This document shows positions 1 through 6,898 of a stretch of DNA of 64,000 nt, in pieces. The stretch's first letter is position 1. Every line of letters begins with the position of its first letter. The stretch is from NCBI RefSeq assembly GCF_040096075.1, contig NZ_JBBMFJ010000012.1, positions 1 through 64,000 of the forward strand. The letters are read 5' to 3'. The notes beneath the pieces are model-generated. The model was given only the letters and a program-made list of their open reading frames with translations, did no database searches and had not been told where the DNA came from. A program made the position numbers and the translations under genes. The DNA is from Brotaphodocola faecis (GTDB lineage: Bacteria > Bacillota > Clostridia > Lachnospirales > Lachnospiraceae).

Positions 1-69
1 TCAGCACCGGATCACAAATGTCCAGATAATCTTGAATTAGTATTGGCAAAACTGCCTGTTTGGGGTTAG
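1..69 (+). CDS. C-terminal end of a gene cut by the window edge
   Basis: Frame 1 is open from the first base to a TAG at 67-69 and would encode the last 22 residues of a protein ending in KLPVWG. A strong terminator follows within 50 bases, which fits the end of a transcription unit. Too little is visible to name a family, and chance openness cannot be excluded. Confidence 0.35.
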   Translation, partial: SAPDHKCPDNLELVLAKLPVWG

Positions 70-115
70 AATAAGTGTGTGTTATTTTTTTCATTGCAGA
101 TTAATTTTAACACAA

Positions 116-160
116 AAAGAGGACCTTGGATTCATTATGAATCCTTGGTCCTTCTTTTTT
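116..160. terminator. Bidirectional intrinsic terminator
   Basis: A stem of about 13 bp (ggaccttggattc with gaatccttggtcc, two mismatches) has a short TA-rich loop and is followed by CTTCTTTTTT on the plus strand. The complement also reads into a T-run, so it could serve both the gene leaving the left edge and the minus-strand frame at 176-415. Confidence 0.75.
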
Positions 161-175
161 ATAGGCTATGTTTTT

Positions 176-415
176 TCACAGCCCCAAATATTGCCTGAAA
201 TATCTGCCTGTAAGCCTTATATGTACGCCACATAGAACCATGTCTTCTATGTCTTTTATATTTTTTATGTCCACAGGATTTAGGCAGCATAGCATATCTG
301 TTTGATTATTTGCTTTTTTAGTGTAACAATCCTTGCGTTGGAAAGAATTCGATGATAAAATAATTACAAATTCTTTCATTTCAATTATATTTGCCTCTGG
401 CAAAGTGAGCGTCAT
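176..415 (-). CDS. Hypothetical small protein (79 aa)
   Basis: A minus-strand frame of 79 codons ends just before the terminator at 116-160. I recognise no family. There is no convincing ribosome binding site before the first ATG; a second start at codon 13 (MKEFVII) is only slightly better placed. The terminator and the lack of another gene in this 600-bp stretch are the main reasons to keep it. It may be spurious. Confidence 0.3.
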   Translation of the reverse strand: MTLTLPEANIIEMKEFVIILSSNSFQRKDCYTKKANNQTDMLCCLNPVDIKNIKDIEDMVLCGVHIRLTGRYFRQYLGL

Positions 416-467
416 TAAGACCAGGTAATGGAGGAATTCTGCAAATAAACAGAATAATACACATTGG

Positions 468-497
468 AGGAACTTCCTGTTGGAGGTTCCTTTTTTC
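468..497 (+). terminator. Hairpin with T-run
   Basis: Stem aggaacttcc/ggaggttcct (9 of 10 pairs) with a TGTT loop, then six T residues. It lies about 170 bases before the DUF4313 gene. It could end a short leader RNA or attenuate transcription into the genes that follow. Confidence 0.65.
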
Positions 498-512
498 GTG
501 CCAGAAAGGAGG

Positions 513-608
513 ATGATGTCAATGAAACTTATGAGAGCAGATTTTATCCGGCTTTGCCGCGGTGGGATTTCTATTCAGTTGTTTCAATTACTATGCAATG
601 ACCTGTGA
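513..608 (+). CDS. Possible 31-aa peptide
   Basis: An ATG preceded by AAAGGAGG at good spacing opens a 31-codon frame (MMSMKLMRADF, ending CNDL). The ribosome binding site is the only real support; no family is recognised. It lies between a terminator-like hairpin and the DUF4313 gene, so it could be a leader peptide. Confidence 0.3.
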   Translation: MMSMKLMRADFIRLCRGGISIQLFQLLCNDL

Positions 609-664
609 AAAAATGATTTAATTAAAAAAAACAGGAAAATGAAAACAGGAAAGAGAGGATAACT

Positions 665-1105
665 ATGAAAGAATTTAAAACACTGGGATATGACTGGGAA
701 TGTGGCCATGAGGATTTGCTCATAAGAGTATTATCTTATATTGACAGAAAACGGCTTTACATTGGATTATACAAAGAAGAATACGGAGCATGGGAGCCAT
801 TTGGTGACCTGACTGTAAATCTGCCTCGTGAAGCTGTAAAGGAAAATGAAGCGTTCATTGATCACAATTATTCCGAGTCCAAATTACAGTTCATTAGAAA
901 GTATCAACTGGGAAAAATTTTACCTGAAACAGCCTTATCAGGATACTGTACTTTTTCAAAGGTATCATTTGATCTTGACCGGCTTGCAGAATTTGACCCA
1001 GACGGAGTGTGTGCGTACCGGGAACTCCATGGGGAAAAGTGTTCATTAGAGGATGAAGAAGAGGATCTGGATGATTATACGTTAATTAAAAAGATGCAGA
1101 TTTAA
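665..1105 (+). CDS. DUF4313 domain protein
   Basis: The 146-aa product has the pattern of DUF4313 proteins, small soluble proteins of unknown function found on plasmids and integrative elements of Bacillota: an N-terminal strand-rich part, DLTVNLP near residue 47, FIDHNYSE, then LSGYCTFSKVSFDLDRL near residue 92, and an acidic C-terminus. AGAGAGGATAACT precedes the ATG. The gene opens the DNA-maintenance cassette followed by a Rad52-like protein and SSB. The family assignment is from recalled motifs; no activity can be deduced. Confidence 0.7.
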   Translation: MKEFKTLGYDWECGHEDLLIRVLSYIDRKRLYIGLYKEEYGAWEPFGDLTVNLPREAVKENEAFIDHNYSESKLQFIRKYQLGKILPETALSGYCTFSKVSFDLDRLAEFDPDGVCAYRELHGEKCSLEDEEEDLDDYTLIKKMQI

Positions 1106-1388
1106 CGGAAAATTATCTAGCACTGGATGATGATCAGTCATCTGCTCTAAAAGCATCTTTCCTTAAGGGAAAGATAGCAGCAGTAGCGTATGCTTTCTAT
1201 GGAAATAATATGTTCTCCTGCGAGAAAAATAGAAGAAGTATTTCGTGTTATTTCCGGATTAAATGCGGATTTTACGGACTTAGCGGCTGGCTGAAAATAG
1301 TCAGCTGCATTTTGGAAAGCTTCTATCAGAGTCTAAGAATACAAAAGTCAAAGTGTAGCACCGAGAATTTGGTGTGGCCTTAGATTTG
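1106..1388 (+). other. Stretch with an open but startless frame
   Basis: From 1108 to a TAG at 1381-1383 one frame stays open for 91 codons (beginning ENYLALDDDQSS), with an internal ATG but no ribosome binding site. It may be the decayed remainder of a small plasmid gene or chance. Nothing else was seen before the promoter at 1389. Confidence 0.25.
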
Positions 1389-1417
1389 TTGACAGGCATT
1401 GATGGCAATGTTATACT
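1389..1417 (+). promoter_or_regulatory. Sigma-A type promoter of the Rad52/SSB operon
   Basis: TTGACA at 1389-1394 and TATACT at 1412-1417 with a 17-bp spacer, a near-consensus vegetative promoter. It starts a leader of about 140 nt ahead of the Rad52-like gene. Confidence 0.8.
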
Positions 1418-1506
1418 CCCATTAAACCATATCTTTTCATGCAAGTTATTTTTACGGAGTGTGGGTTTGTGACTGCATCTGTATTGAAATGGGATTCTTA
1501 GATTAA

Positions 1507-1539
1507 GTCAATGTGAATGTTACATTGGCTATTTTTTTT
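1507..1539 (+). promoter_or_regulatory. Leader hairpin and T-run (candidate attenuator)
   Basis: caatgt (1509-1514) pairs with acattg (1522-1527), followed by GGCTATTTTTTTT. It sits between the promoter at 1389 and the ribosome binding site at about 1550. The same arrangement and similar bases occur before the PRTRC-type operon at 13585-13620, so it probably tunes read-through rather than ending a gene. Confidence 0.55.
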
Positions 1540-1564
1540 CAAAAATAGAGGAGGAAGGTGTGTG

Positions 1565-2293
1565 ATGAAAGGCACAGTGAATGGAAAATCTTTGGATCAG
1601 GTGCTGAGTGAATTGAAGGCACCATTTCCAGAAGAGGAACTTAAGAAGAATGAAAAAAATGAAACGTATATTCCTGTTGAAAGCCTGGAAGAACGTTTGA
1701 ATAGCGTAGTCGGGGTCTTAAATTATGATAATTTAGTTACGTATGAAGGTATCCAGGAAGTATTGGGGCGTTTTGTAGCAGTGGCTAAGACGGTTCTGAT
1801 TATTTATGATGATGAACGCAATGCTTTGATCCGAAAGTCTGCGCTTGGAGGCAGCAATATCATTGTTCTTAAAGATACTGGAAAGCCGTCTGGCTTAAAA
1901 ACAGGTATCGCGGCCGCGCAATCGGAAAGTTTCAAAAATGCTTGTAAGTTGCTCCAGATTGGCATCAGTCAGATCCGAAGCGGCAAGCAGCGCAGAGGAC
2001 AGAATGGGAATAAGCAGCGCAAGGAAGAAAAGAATTTATATAAAATTCGTTTTGCATCTTCTCTTTCTGCAGGTAACAAATGCTATAAAGCAGATTGTGT
2101 GGACATAGCGACAGAAGAAAAGTTTCTGTTTGTAATTTTTAGTGGTCAGTACTCAAAGATTGAGAAATATATAGAGTTTTCTAAATTTGTGCGTACCTAC
2201 CGGGAAGGAAAAGAACTGGCCTTTTATGGACATAGAGATGAATTCCACGGTCAGCGACGAATTGTTTTTGAGGAACCCTCTGTAAGAGAATAA
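1565..2293 (+). CDS. Rad52/Rad22-like single-strand annealing protein
   Basis: The 242-aa product fits the Rad52 fold: an N-terminal EERLNSVVGVLNYDNLVTYEGI segment where Rad52 proteins recognise the substrate, a central beta region, and the closing helix SFKNACKLLQIGI, which matches the family's KxAxTDALKRALxxFG helix. Annealases of this type pair complementary single strands and act with SSB, which is the next gene, 25 bp away. After residue 155 a basic linker (SGKQRRGQNGNKQRKEEK) leads to a C-terminal region I do not recognise. The ATG at 1565 is chosen because AGGAGGAAGG precedes it; the frame is open 16 codons further upstream. Assignment is by motif only. Confidence 0.7.
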   Translation: MKGTVNGKSLDQVLSELKAPFPEEELKKNEKNETYIPVESLEERLNSVVGVLNYDNLVTYEGIQEVLGRFVAVAKTVLIIYDDERNALIRKSALGGSNIIVLKDTGKPSGLKTGIAAAQSESFKNACKLLQIGISQIRSGKQRRGQNGNKQRKEEKNLYKIRFASSLSAGNKCYKADCVDIATEEKFLFVIFSGQYSKIEKYIEFSKFVRTYREGKELAFYGHRDEFHGQRRIVFEEPSVRE

Positions 2294-2318
2294 AAAATAA
2301 TGAAATGGAGGATAAAGC

Positions 2319-2756
2319 ATGAATCGAGTTATATTGATGGGTCGTTTGACCCGGGATCCGGAAGTCAGATACACTCAGGGCGAGCGCTCCATGGCAGTTG
2401 CCAGATATACACTGGCCGTTGACCGGAGAGGAGCAAGAAAGAGCCAGGACGGAAATGAGCAGACAGCCGATTTTATTAACATCGTGGCATTTGACAGAGC
2501 AGGTGAGTTTGCAGAAAAGTATTTTCGTCAGGGGATGCGTGTACTGGTGTCCGGACGTATTCAGACAGGCAGTTACACCAACAAAGAAGGTCAGCGTGTT
2601 TATACCACAGACATCATCGCAGATGATCAGGAATTTGCTGATAGTAAAAATACGTCAGCGGGAGGAAAAACGGCACCAGAAATGGGAAAGCCGATCGGTG
2701 ATGGCTTTATGTCAATACCGAATGGTGTAGAAGATGAGGGGTTGCCATTTAACTAA
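2319..2756 (+). CDS. ssb: Single-stranded DNA-binding protein
   Basis: A full-length 145-aa SSB: OB-fold start MNRVILMGRLTRDPEVRYT, core motifs FINIVAFDRAGEFAEKYFRQG and GRIQTGSYTNKEGQRVYTT, and an acidic C-terminal tip DEGLPFN in place of the usual DDDLPF, through which SSB recruits partner proteins. TGGAGGATAAAGC before the ATG supports the start. It coats single-stranded DNA in replication and recombination. Its position directly after a Rad52-like annealase suggests a paired recombination or replication module of the element, separate from the chromosomal SSB. Confidence 0.95.
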   Translation: MNRVILMGRLTRDPEVRYTQGERSMAVARYTLAVDRRGARKSQDGNEQTADFINIVAFDRAGEFAEKYFRQGMRVLVSGRIQTGSYTNKEGQRVYTTDIIADDQEFADSKNTSAGGKTAPEMGKPIGDGFMSIPNGVEDEGLPFN

Positions 2757-2823
2757 ATATGTACATATTAGAGGAGGTTCTGATTTTTAGGAGCCTTCTT
2801 TATTTTACGAAAGGGGAATGAAA

Positions 2824-2985
2824 ATGAAGCAGTATATACCGGATATTACAGAGCGCTTCCCTGAAGGGTATGGTGGTGTTGATATGACGCCGGCCTATTT
2901 TGGAGAGCCGGTTGACTGGAGTAGAGCTTATCAAAGAGAAAAGGAAGATTATGAAGATCGAGATATTGATGCTGAAAGAGGATAA
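2824..2985 (+). CDS. Small hypothetical protein (53 aa)
   Basis: An ATG preceded by GAAAGGGGAATGAAA opens 53 codons beginning MKQYIPDITERFPEG and ending YEDRDIDAERG. It is rich in Asp, Glu and Tyr and has no membrane segment. Its last 35 bases overlap the start of the next gene in another frame, which suggests translational coupling. No function is recognised; similar short proteins are common between SSB and YodL genes on mobile elements. Confidence 0.55.
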   Translation: MKQYIPDITERFPEGYGGVDMTPAYFGEPVDWSRAYQREKEDYEDRDIDAERG

Positions 2986-3331
2986 TGAACGTGGGATAAA
3001 AATGATGTTTCTTTCACTGGAGCAGCTTCAGAAATTTAAGCTTAATCCAATTCGTACGGATTATGAAATTGTTTATGAGACGGAAGTGAAGGAGCAGGAA
3101 GGAACGGCACTGAATATATCAGTAGTTATGGAAGGTCTGTATGAACGATTAAATCGTCCAGATCGTCCCAATAGAAAAAAGATGCGTTCCATGTCAGTAG
3201 GAGATATTATTCAGATCGATGGCAAAGAATTATTCTTTTGCGATTCTGTGGGATTTAAGAAGATTTCTTTTGCTGGTACGGGAAAACTCGTTTTGAAGGA
3301 TGGGAAAGAAAACTTAGAGAAAGGAAAATAA
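2951..3331 (+). CDS. YodL-like domain protein
   Basis: The start at 2951 follows AAGGA at 5-bp spacing and gives a 126-aa protein. It opens with KIEILMLKEDNERG, has DYEIVYETEV, LYERLNRPDRP and the YodL signature MRSMSVGDIIQIDGKELFFCD followed by GFKKISF. YodL domains occur as small modules on integrative elements and beside DNA-processing genes; their biochemical role is unknown. The reading frame is open further upstream, but that region is used by the 53-aa gene. Confidence 0.7.
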   Translation: MKIEILMLKEDNERGIKMMFLSLEQLQKFKLNPIRTDYEIVYETEVKEQEGTALNISVVMEGLYERLNRPDRPNRKKMRSMSVGDIIQIDGKELFFCDSVGFKKISFAGTGKLVLKDGKENLEKGK

Positions 3332-3409
3332 TCAGATCCTGGTAGACCAGGTTGCGATAAGAGTGTTGTACTTCGCATAAAGCACCTGAAAACAGCGTGA
3401 GGATCAGGA

Positions 3410-4195
3410 ATGATTAGTAGCATGGGAGGCTACAGGTGCTGCCATATCCAGTTCTGGAATATGGTGATTATGGAAAAAGAAAAACAATATGTTGCCTCTA
3501 TCTCAGGAGGAAAGGACTCCATGGCAATGGTTTTAGGGCTTATGGAAAAGGGCTGGCCACTTACGAACTGCGTCTATTTTGATACCGGTATGGAGTTTTC
3601 ATGCATCCGAAAAAATATAGAGAAAGTTCGACTGGAATTGGAGCAGTATGGGTGCGAGCTTGTTATTCTACAGCCGGAAAGGCATTTCCTGGAAGAAATG
3701 CTCCTTCGTCGGATCAAGTGCCGGGATGGATCATCGCATTATGGAAGTTATTGGTGCGGTGGGCCATGCCGCTGGATGACACGCCTTAAGATCAATGCCT
3801 GCGAAAAATATGTAAAATCGCTTGGAGCAAATGCGGTGGAGTACATAGGAATCGCAGCAGATGAATCTGGCCGGGTAAAGGGAAAGAGCTATCCATTGGT
3901 CGAATGGGGCTGGACTGAATATCAGTGTCTTCAGTATTGTTATGCGAAGGGATATAGCTGGCAGGAGGGAGGCATAGAGCTGTATTCTATTCTTGACCGA
4001 GTAAGCTGCTGGTGCTGCCGGAATAAAAATTTGCGGGAGCTGAACGCAATTTATCATAACCTGCCGCAGTATTGGGACAAGCTTAGAGCTCTTCAGAGTT
4101 ATATCGAGGAGCCATACAAGCCGCCGTATACTATTTTTGATTTAGAGGAGCGGTTCGTAAAAAGGGGAAGACAGCGGGGACTCTGGGAAGTATAA
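3410..4195 (+). CDS. PAPS reductase-family PP-loop protein
   Basis: The product carries the PP-loop signature SISGGKDSMAM about 30 residues from the N-terminus, followed by NCVYFDTGMEF, the usual PAPS-reductase strand and turn. Two cysteine clusters, YWCGGPCRW and SCWCCRNK, could bind zinc or an iron-sulfur cluster as in DndC- and phage-type members. Such proteins activate a substrate by adenylation; true sulfate reduction is unlikely in this setting. GTGAGGA lies 7 bp before the ATG at 3410; ATGs at 3461 and 3470 are closer to the conserved fold. A 218-bp fragment of the same gene recurs at 9984-10201. Family clear, substrate unknown. Confidence 0.75.
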   Translation: MISSMGGYRCCHIQFWNMVIMEKEKQYVASISGGKDSMAMVLGLMEKGWPLTNCVYFDTGMEFSCIRKNIEKVRLELEQYGCELVILQPERHFLEEMLLRRIKCRDGSSHYGSYWCGGPCRWMTRLKINACEKYVKSLGANAVEYIGIAADESGRVKGKSYPLVEWGWTEYQCLQYCYAKGYSWQEGGIELYSILDRVSCWCCRNKNLRELNAIYHNLPQYWDKLRALQSYIEEPYKPPYTIFDLEERFVKRGRQRGLWEV

Positions 4196-4256
4196 GGATC
4201 TTGCGGAGCAGAGTTTTGGCATAGCAGAATGCTAAATGTGTGAAATAATATCTATG

Positions 4257-4290
4257 AGCGGTTGATCGAAAAGGTCAGCCGCTTTTTTTG
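4257..4290 (+). terminator. Intrinsic terminator
   Basis: Stem agcggttga/tcagccgct (8 of 9 pairs) followed by seven T residues, about 60 bp after the PP-loop gene. It closes the first operon. Confidence 0.8.
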
Positions 4291-4305
4291 CCTGAAAATC
4301 CCATA

Positions 4306-4334
4306 TTGACATCTGGAAACGAAATGCTTAAAAT
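4306..4334 (+). promoter_or_regulatory. Promoter upstream of the truncated polymerase IV gene
   Basis: TTGACA at 4306-4311 and TAAAAT at 4329-4334, 17 bp apart. It originally drove the polymerase IV gene and now probably drives the two-component/ABC genes joined to that gene's 5' end. Confidence 0.7.
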
Positions 4335-4370
4335 ATAAACAGAACAGGAGTTCGATTTAAAGGAGCAAAT

Positions 4371-4529
4371 ATGAAAAAAGTTATTTTTCATGTAGATGTG
4401 AATTCTGCCTTTTTATCCTGGGAGGCATGTTACAGGATCCATCATCTGGGTGGGAAGCAGGATTTGCGACAGATGGTGAGTGCCGTGGGAGGAGATCATG
4501 AGATATATGGAGCAATTACTGATTGTTGA
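4371..4529 (+). pseudogene. dinB: DNA polymerase IV (DinB/UmuC family) N-terminal stub
   Basis: AAAGGAGCAAAT precedes an ATG and the frame begins MKKVIFHVDVNSAFLSWEAC, the catalytic palm start of Y-family polymerases with the first metal-binding Asp in HVDVNSAF, then DLRQMVSAVGGDHE. Homology ends at about codon 44, near base 4500, where the response-regulator sequence begins; the frame stops at 4529 after 52 residues. A complete protein has about 400 residues, so this is a severed 5' end. The rest of the gene is not seen elsewhere in the window. Confidence 0.85.
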
Positions 4530-5184
4530 AGATGATATCGGTTTGAATCAAGGCTTAGGCAAAGCGCTGAAAGCAGATGACCGTCAGATTATATCCTGCC
4601 ATGATCTAAAAGCGGCAAGAGAACAATTGCTTTGCGGGAGTGTATCCATGATCCTGCTGGATATCAATCTGCCGGATGGCAGTGGGCTTGAGCTGCTCCG
4701 GGAGATCAAGGAAAACACGCCCGGGGTTCCTGTTATTCTGCTGACTGCCAATGACACCGATCTGGACATCGTAGACGGACTGGAGAGAGGTGCTGATGAT
4801 TACATTACCAAGCCCTTTTCTCTTTCGGTTTTGCGGGCAAGGGTGAATACCCAACTGCGAAAGCAAGCGTCAAACCATAAAAATGCGCCGTTCCATATGG
4901 ATCTATTTCACTTTGACTTTGAGGCTATGACCTTTTATGTGGGAGATTCAAAAGTGGAATTGAGTAAAACAGAACAAAAATTACTGCGTCTGCTTGTTGA
5001 AAATCGTGGCCGAACCATGACCCGTGGAGCCCTTGTCGACCGGATCTGGACAGATGGCGCAGAATATGTGGATGAAAATGCTTTGTCTGTTACGATCAAG
5101 CGTCTGAGGGATAAGCTTGGCGCACAGAAATACATTAAAACCATCTACGGAATCGGTTATAGTTGGGTGACAAAAGATGAATAA
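4498..5184 (+). CDS. OmpR-family response regulator
   Basis: Receiver domain with acidic pocket LLIVEDD, phosphoacceptor Asp55 in MILLDINLPDGSG, LLTAND and the conserved Lys in YITKPF, then an OmpR winged-helix effector domain ending TIYGIGYSW. It resembles BceR/VraR-type regulators that control neighbouring ABC transporters. The start may be ATG 4498 or 4507; GGGAGGAG upstream is itself part of the truncated dinB reading frame. The stop overlaps the kinase gene by 8 bp, indicating coupled translation. Probably transcribed from the dinB promoter at 4306. Confidence 0.9.
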   Translation: MRYMEQLLIVEDDIGLNQGLGKALKADDRQIISCHDLKAAREQLLCGSVSMILLDINLPDGSGLELLREIKENTPGVPVILLTANDTDLDIVDGLERGADDYITKPFSLSVLRARVNTQLRKQASNHKNAPFHMDLFHFDFEAMTFYVGDSKVELSKTEQKLLRLLVENRGRTMTRGALVDRIWTDGAEYVDENALSVTIKRLRDKLGAQKYIKTIYGIGYSWVTKDE

Positions 5185-6076
5185 AACCGGCATTGTGATC
5201 ATACTGCTATGTTTTCTGGCGGCGATAGCTGCTGTATTATGGGAGCGGAGGAAGATCAGAAAAACGATGGAAGAAATCGAAAGGATGCTGGACGCTGCCA
5301 TGACCGGCTCCTTTTCTGAAACCAATTTTGATGAAAGCCAGCTATCTGCATTGGAAACGAAGTTTGCGCACTATCTTTCCGCCGCAGAAGCATCTTCTCA
5401 AAACATAGCGCAGGAAAAAGACAAAATCAAAACCTTGATTGCGGACATTTCCCACCAGACGAAAACGCCGATTGCAAATCTGCTGTTATACAGCGAGCTT
5501 TTGATGGAGGAAACTTTGCCTGCATCGGCGAAGGCAAATGTGGAGGCGCTGTACAAACAATCGGAAAAGCTGCGATTTCTGATCGATTCTCTCGTAAAGC
5601 TTTCCAGACTGGAAAACGGGATCATTTCACTCTCCCCTCAGCAAGCAGCGCTGCAGCCGCTGCTTGAAAGTGTGGTAGAACAATATACTGCCAAGGATTC
5701 TGAAAAAGGATTGTCTTTGCAAATGCAGGATACAGATGCTTTTGCTGTATTCGACTTCAAATGGACAGCGGAAGCGCTGGCTAATATCGTAGACAACGCC
5801 ATCAAATATACAGAGCATGGCACCATTACTATTTCTGCCGTAAGCTATGAAATGTTTGCAAGGATCGATATATCGGATACCGGTTCAGGCATCCCGGAAA
5901 GTGAGCAAGCGAAGATATTTGCTCGCTTTTACCGCTCAAATAGTGTACAGAAACAAGAAGGGGTCGGCATCGGCTTATACCTTGCCCGACAGATCATATC
6001 CGGCGAGGGCGGTTATATCAAGGTTGCTTCCGTTCCGGGAAAAGGAAGTACGTTTTCCATATTTCTGCCGAAATAA
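5177..6076 (+). CDS. Sensor histidine kinase
   Basis: The 299-aa kinase begins with a single membrane helix (IVIILLCFLAAIAAVLW), has a short linker, a HisKA H-box with His93 in ADISHQTKTPIAN, and a HATPase domain with N-box NIVDNAIKYTE and G-box DTGSGIPE and GVGIGLYLAR. With almost no extracellular sensor it resembles intramembrane-sensing kinases, which respond through the partner ABC permease, here two genes downstream. It would phosphorylate the response regulator encoded just before it. Confidence 0.92.
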   Translation: MNKTGIVIILLCFLAAIAAVLWERRKIRKTMEEIERMLDAAMTGSFSETNFDESQLSALETKFAHYLSAAEASSQNIAQEKDKIKTLIADISHQTKTPIANLLLYSELLMEETLPASAKANVEALYKQSEKLRFLIDSLVKLSRLENGIISLSPQQAALQPLLESVVEQYTAKDSEKGLSLQMQDTDAFAVFDFKWTAEALANIVDNAIKYTEHGTITISAVSYEMFARIDISDTGSGIPESEQAKIFARFYRSNSVQKQEGVGIGLYLARQIISGEGGYIKVASVPGKGSTFSIFLPK

Positions 6077-6211
6077 CAACAATTCTATCAAAACTGTTAG
6101 ATTTCATTTTCCGCCGGAAAGAATGTGGAAAGATTCCTATGCGATAATCTGTATGCATCAAAGGATCATTTCCTTTCATACATACAGATTTTTTCATGGA
6201 GGTACTCATTT

Positions 6212-6883
6212 ATGGAAGTTTTACAGGCAAAAAACCTGAAAAAGATTTATGGCTCCGGCAATAACGCAGTTCATGCGTTGGATGGAGTTGATTTAAGTGT
6301 AAAGAAGGGCGAATTTGTTGCAATTGTCGGCACATCCGGCTCCGGCAAATCCACGCTGCTGCACATGCTGGGCGGGCTGGATCGCCCTACAAGCGGCACG
6401 GTCATGGTGGACGGACAGGATATTTTCTCCCTAAAGGAGGAAGCGCTGACCATCTTCCGCCGCAGGAAAATCGGCTTTGTGTTCCAAGCATATAATCTTG
6501 TTCCGGTGCTGAATGTGTATGAAAATATTGTTCTACCCATTGAGCTGGACGGTGGCAAGGTCAATAAGGATTTCGTACAGCAGATTGTACAGACCCTTGG
6601 GCTGGATGATCGTCTGGATGCGCTGCCCAATCAGCTCTCCGGCGGTCAGCAGCAGCGTGTAGCAATCGCCCGTGCGCTGGCAGCCGCACCCGCTATCATT
6701 CTGGCAGATGAACCGACAGGTAATCTGGATTCCAAAACCAGTCAGGATGTATTGAGCCTTTTGAAAGTCACCAGTCAAAAGTTCGCCCAGACAATCGTAA
6801 TGATCACCCACAACGAAGAAATTGCGCAGATGGCAGACCGCATTATCCGTATCGAAGATGGTCGGATCGTCTCCCAGAACTAA
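6212..6883 (+). CDS. ABC transporter ATPase (MacB/BceA type)
   Basis: A 223-aa ATPase with Walker A GTSGSGKST, Q-loop VFQAYNLVP, signature LSGGQQQR, Walker B IILADEPTGNLD and switch His in MITHNEE. The ATG at 6212 follows ATGGAGGT at good spacing; the frame is open further upstream but lacks a binding site. It energises the FtsX-type permease encoded 15 bp downstream. This subfamily exports or removes cell-wall antibiotics or lipids. A 135-bp gap separates it from the kinase gene, so a separate promoter is possible. Confidence 0.93.
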   Translation: MEVLQAKNLKKIYGSGNNAVHALDGVDLSVKKGEFVAIVGTSGSGKSTLLHMLGGLDRPTSGTVMVDGQDIFSLKEEALTIFRRRKIGFVFQAYNLVPVLNVYENIVLPIELDGGKVNKDFVQQIVQTLGLDDRLDALPNQLSGGQQQRVAIARALAAAPAIILADEPTGNLDSKTSQDVLSLLKVTSQKFAQTIVMITHNEEIAQMADRIIRIEDGRIVSQN

Positions 6884-6898
6884 CGGGAGGTGGCTACG

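Noticed and set aside
3341..3410. Hairpin cctggtagaccagg as terminator after the YodL gene
   Set aside because: The stem is short and no T-run follows; transcription probably continues into the PP-loop gene.
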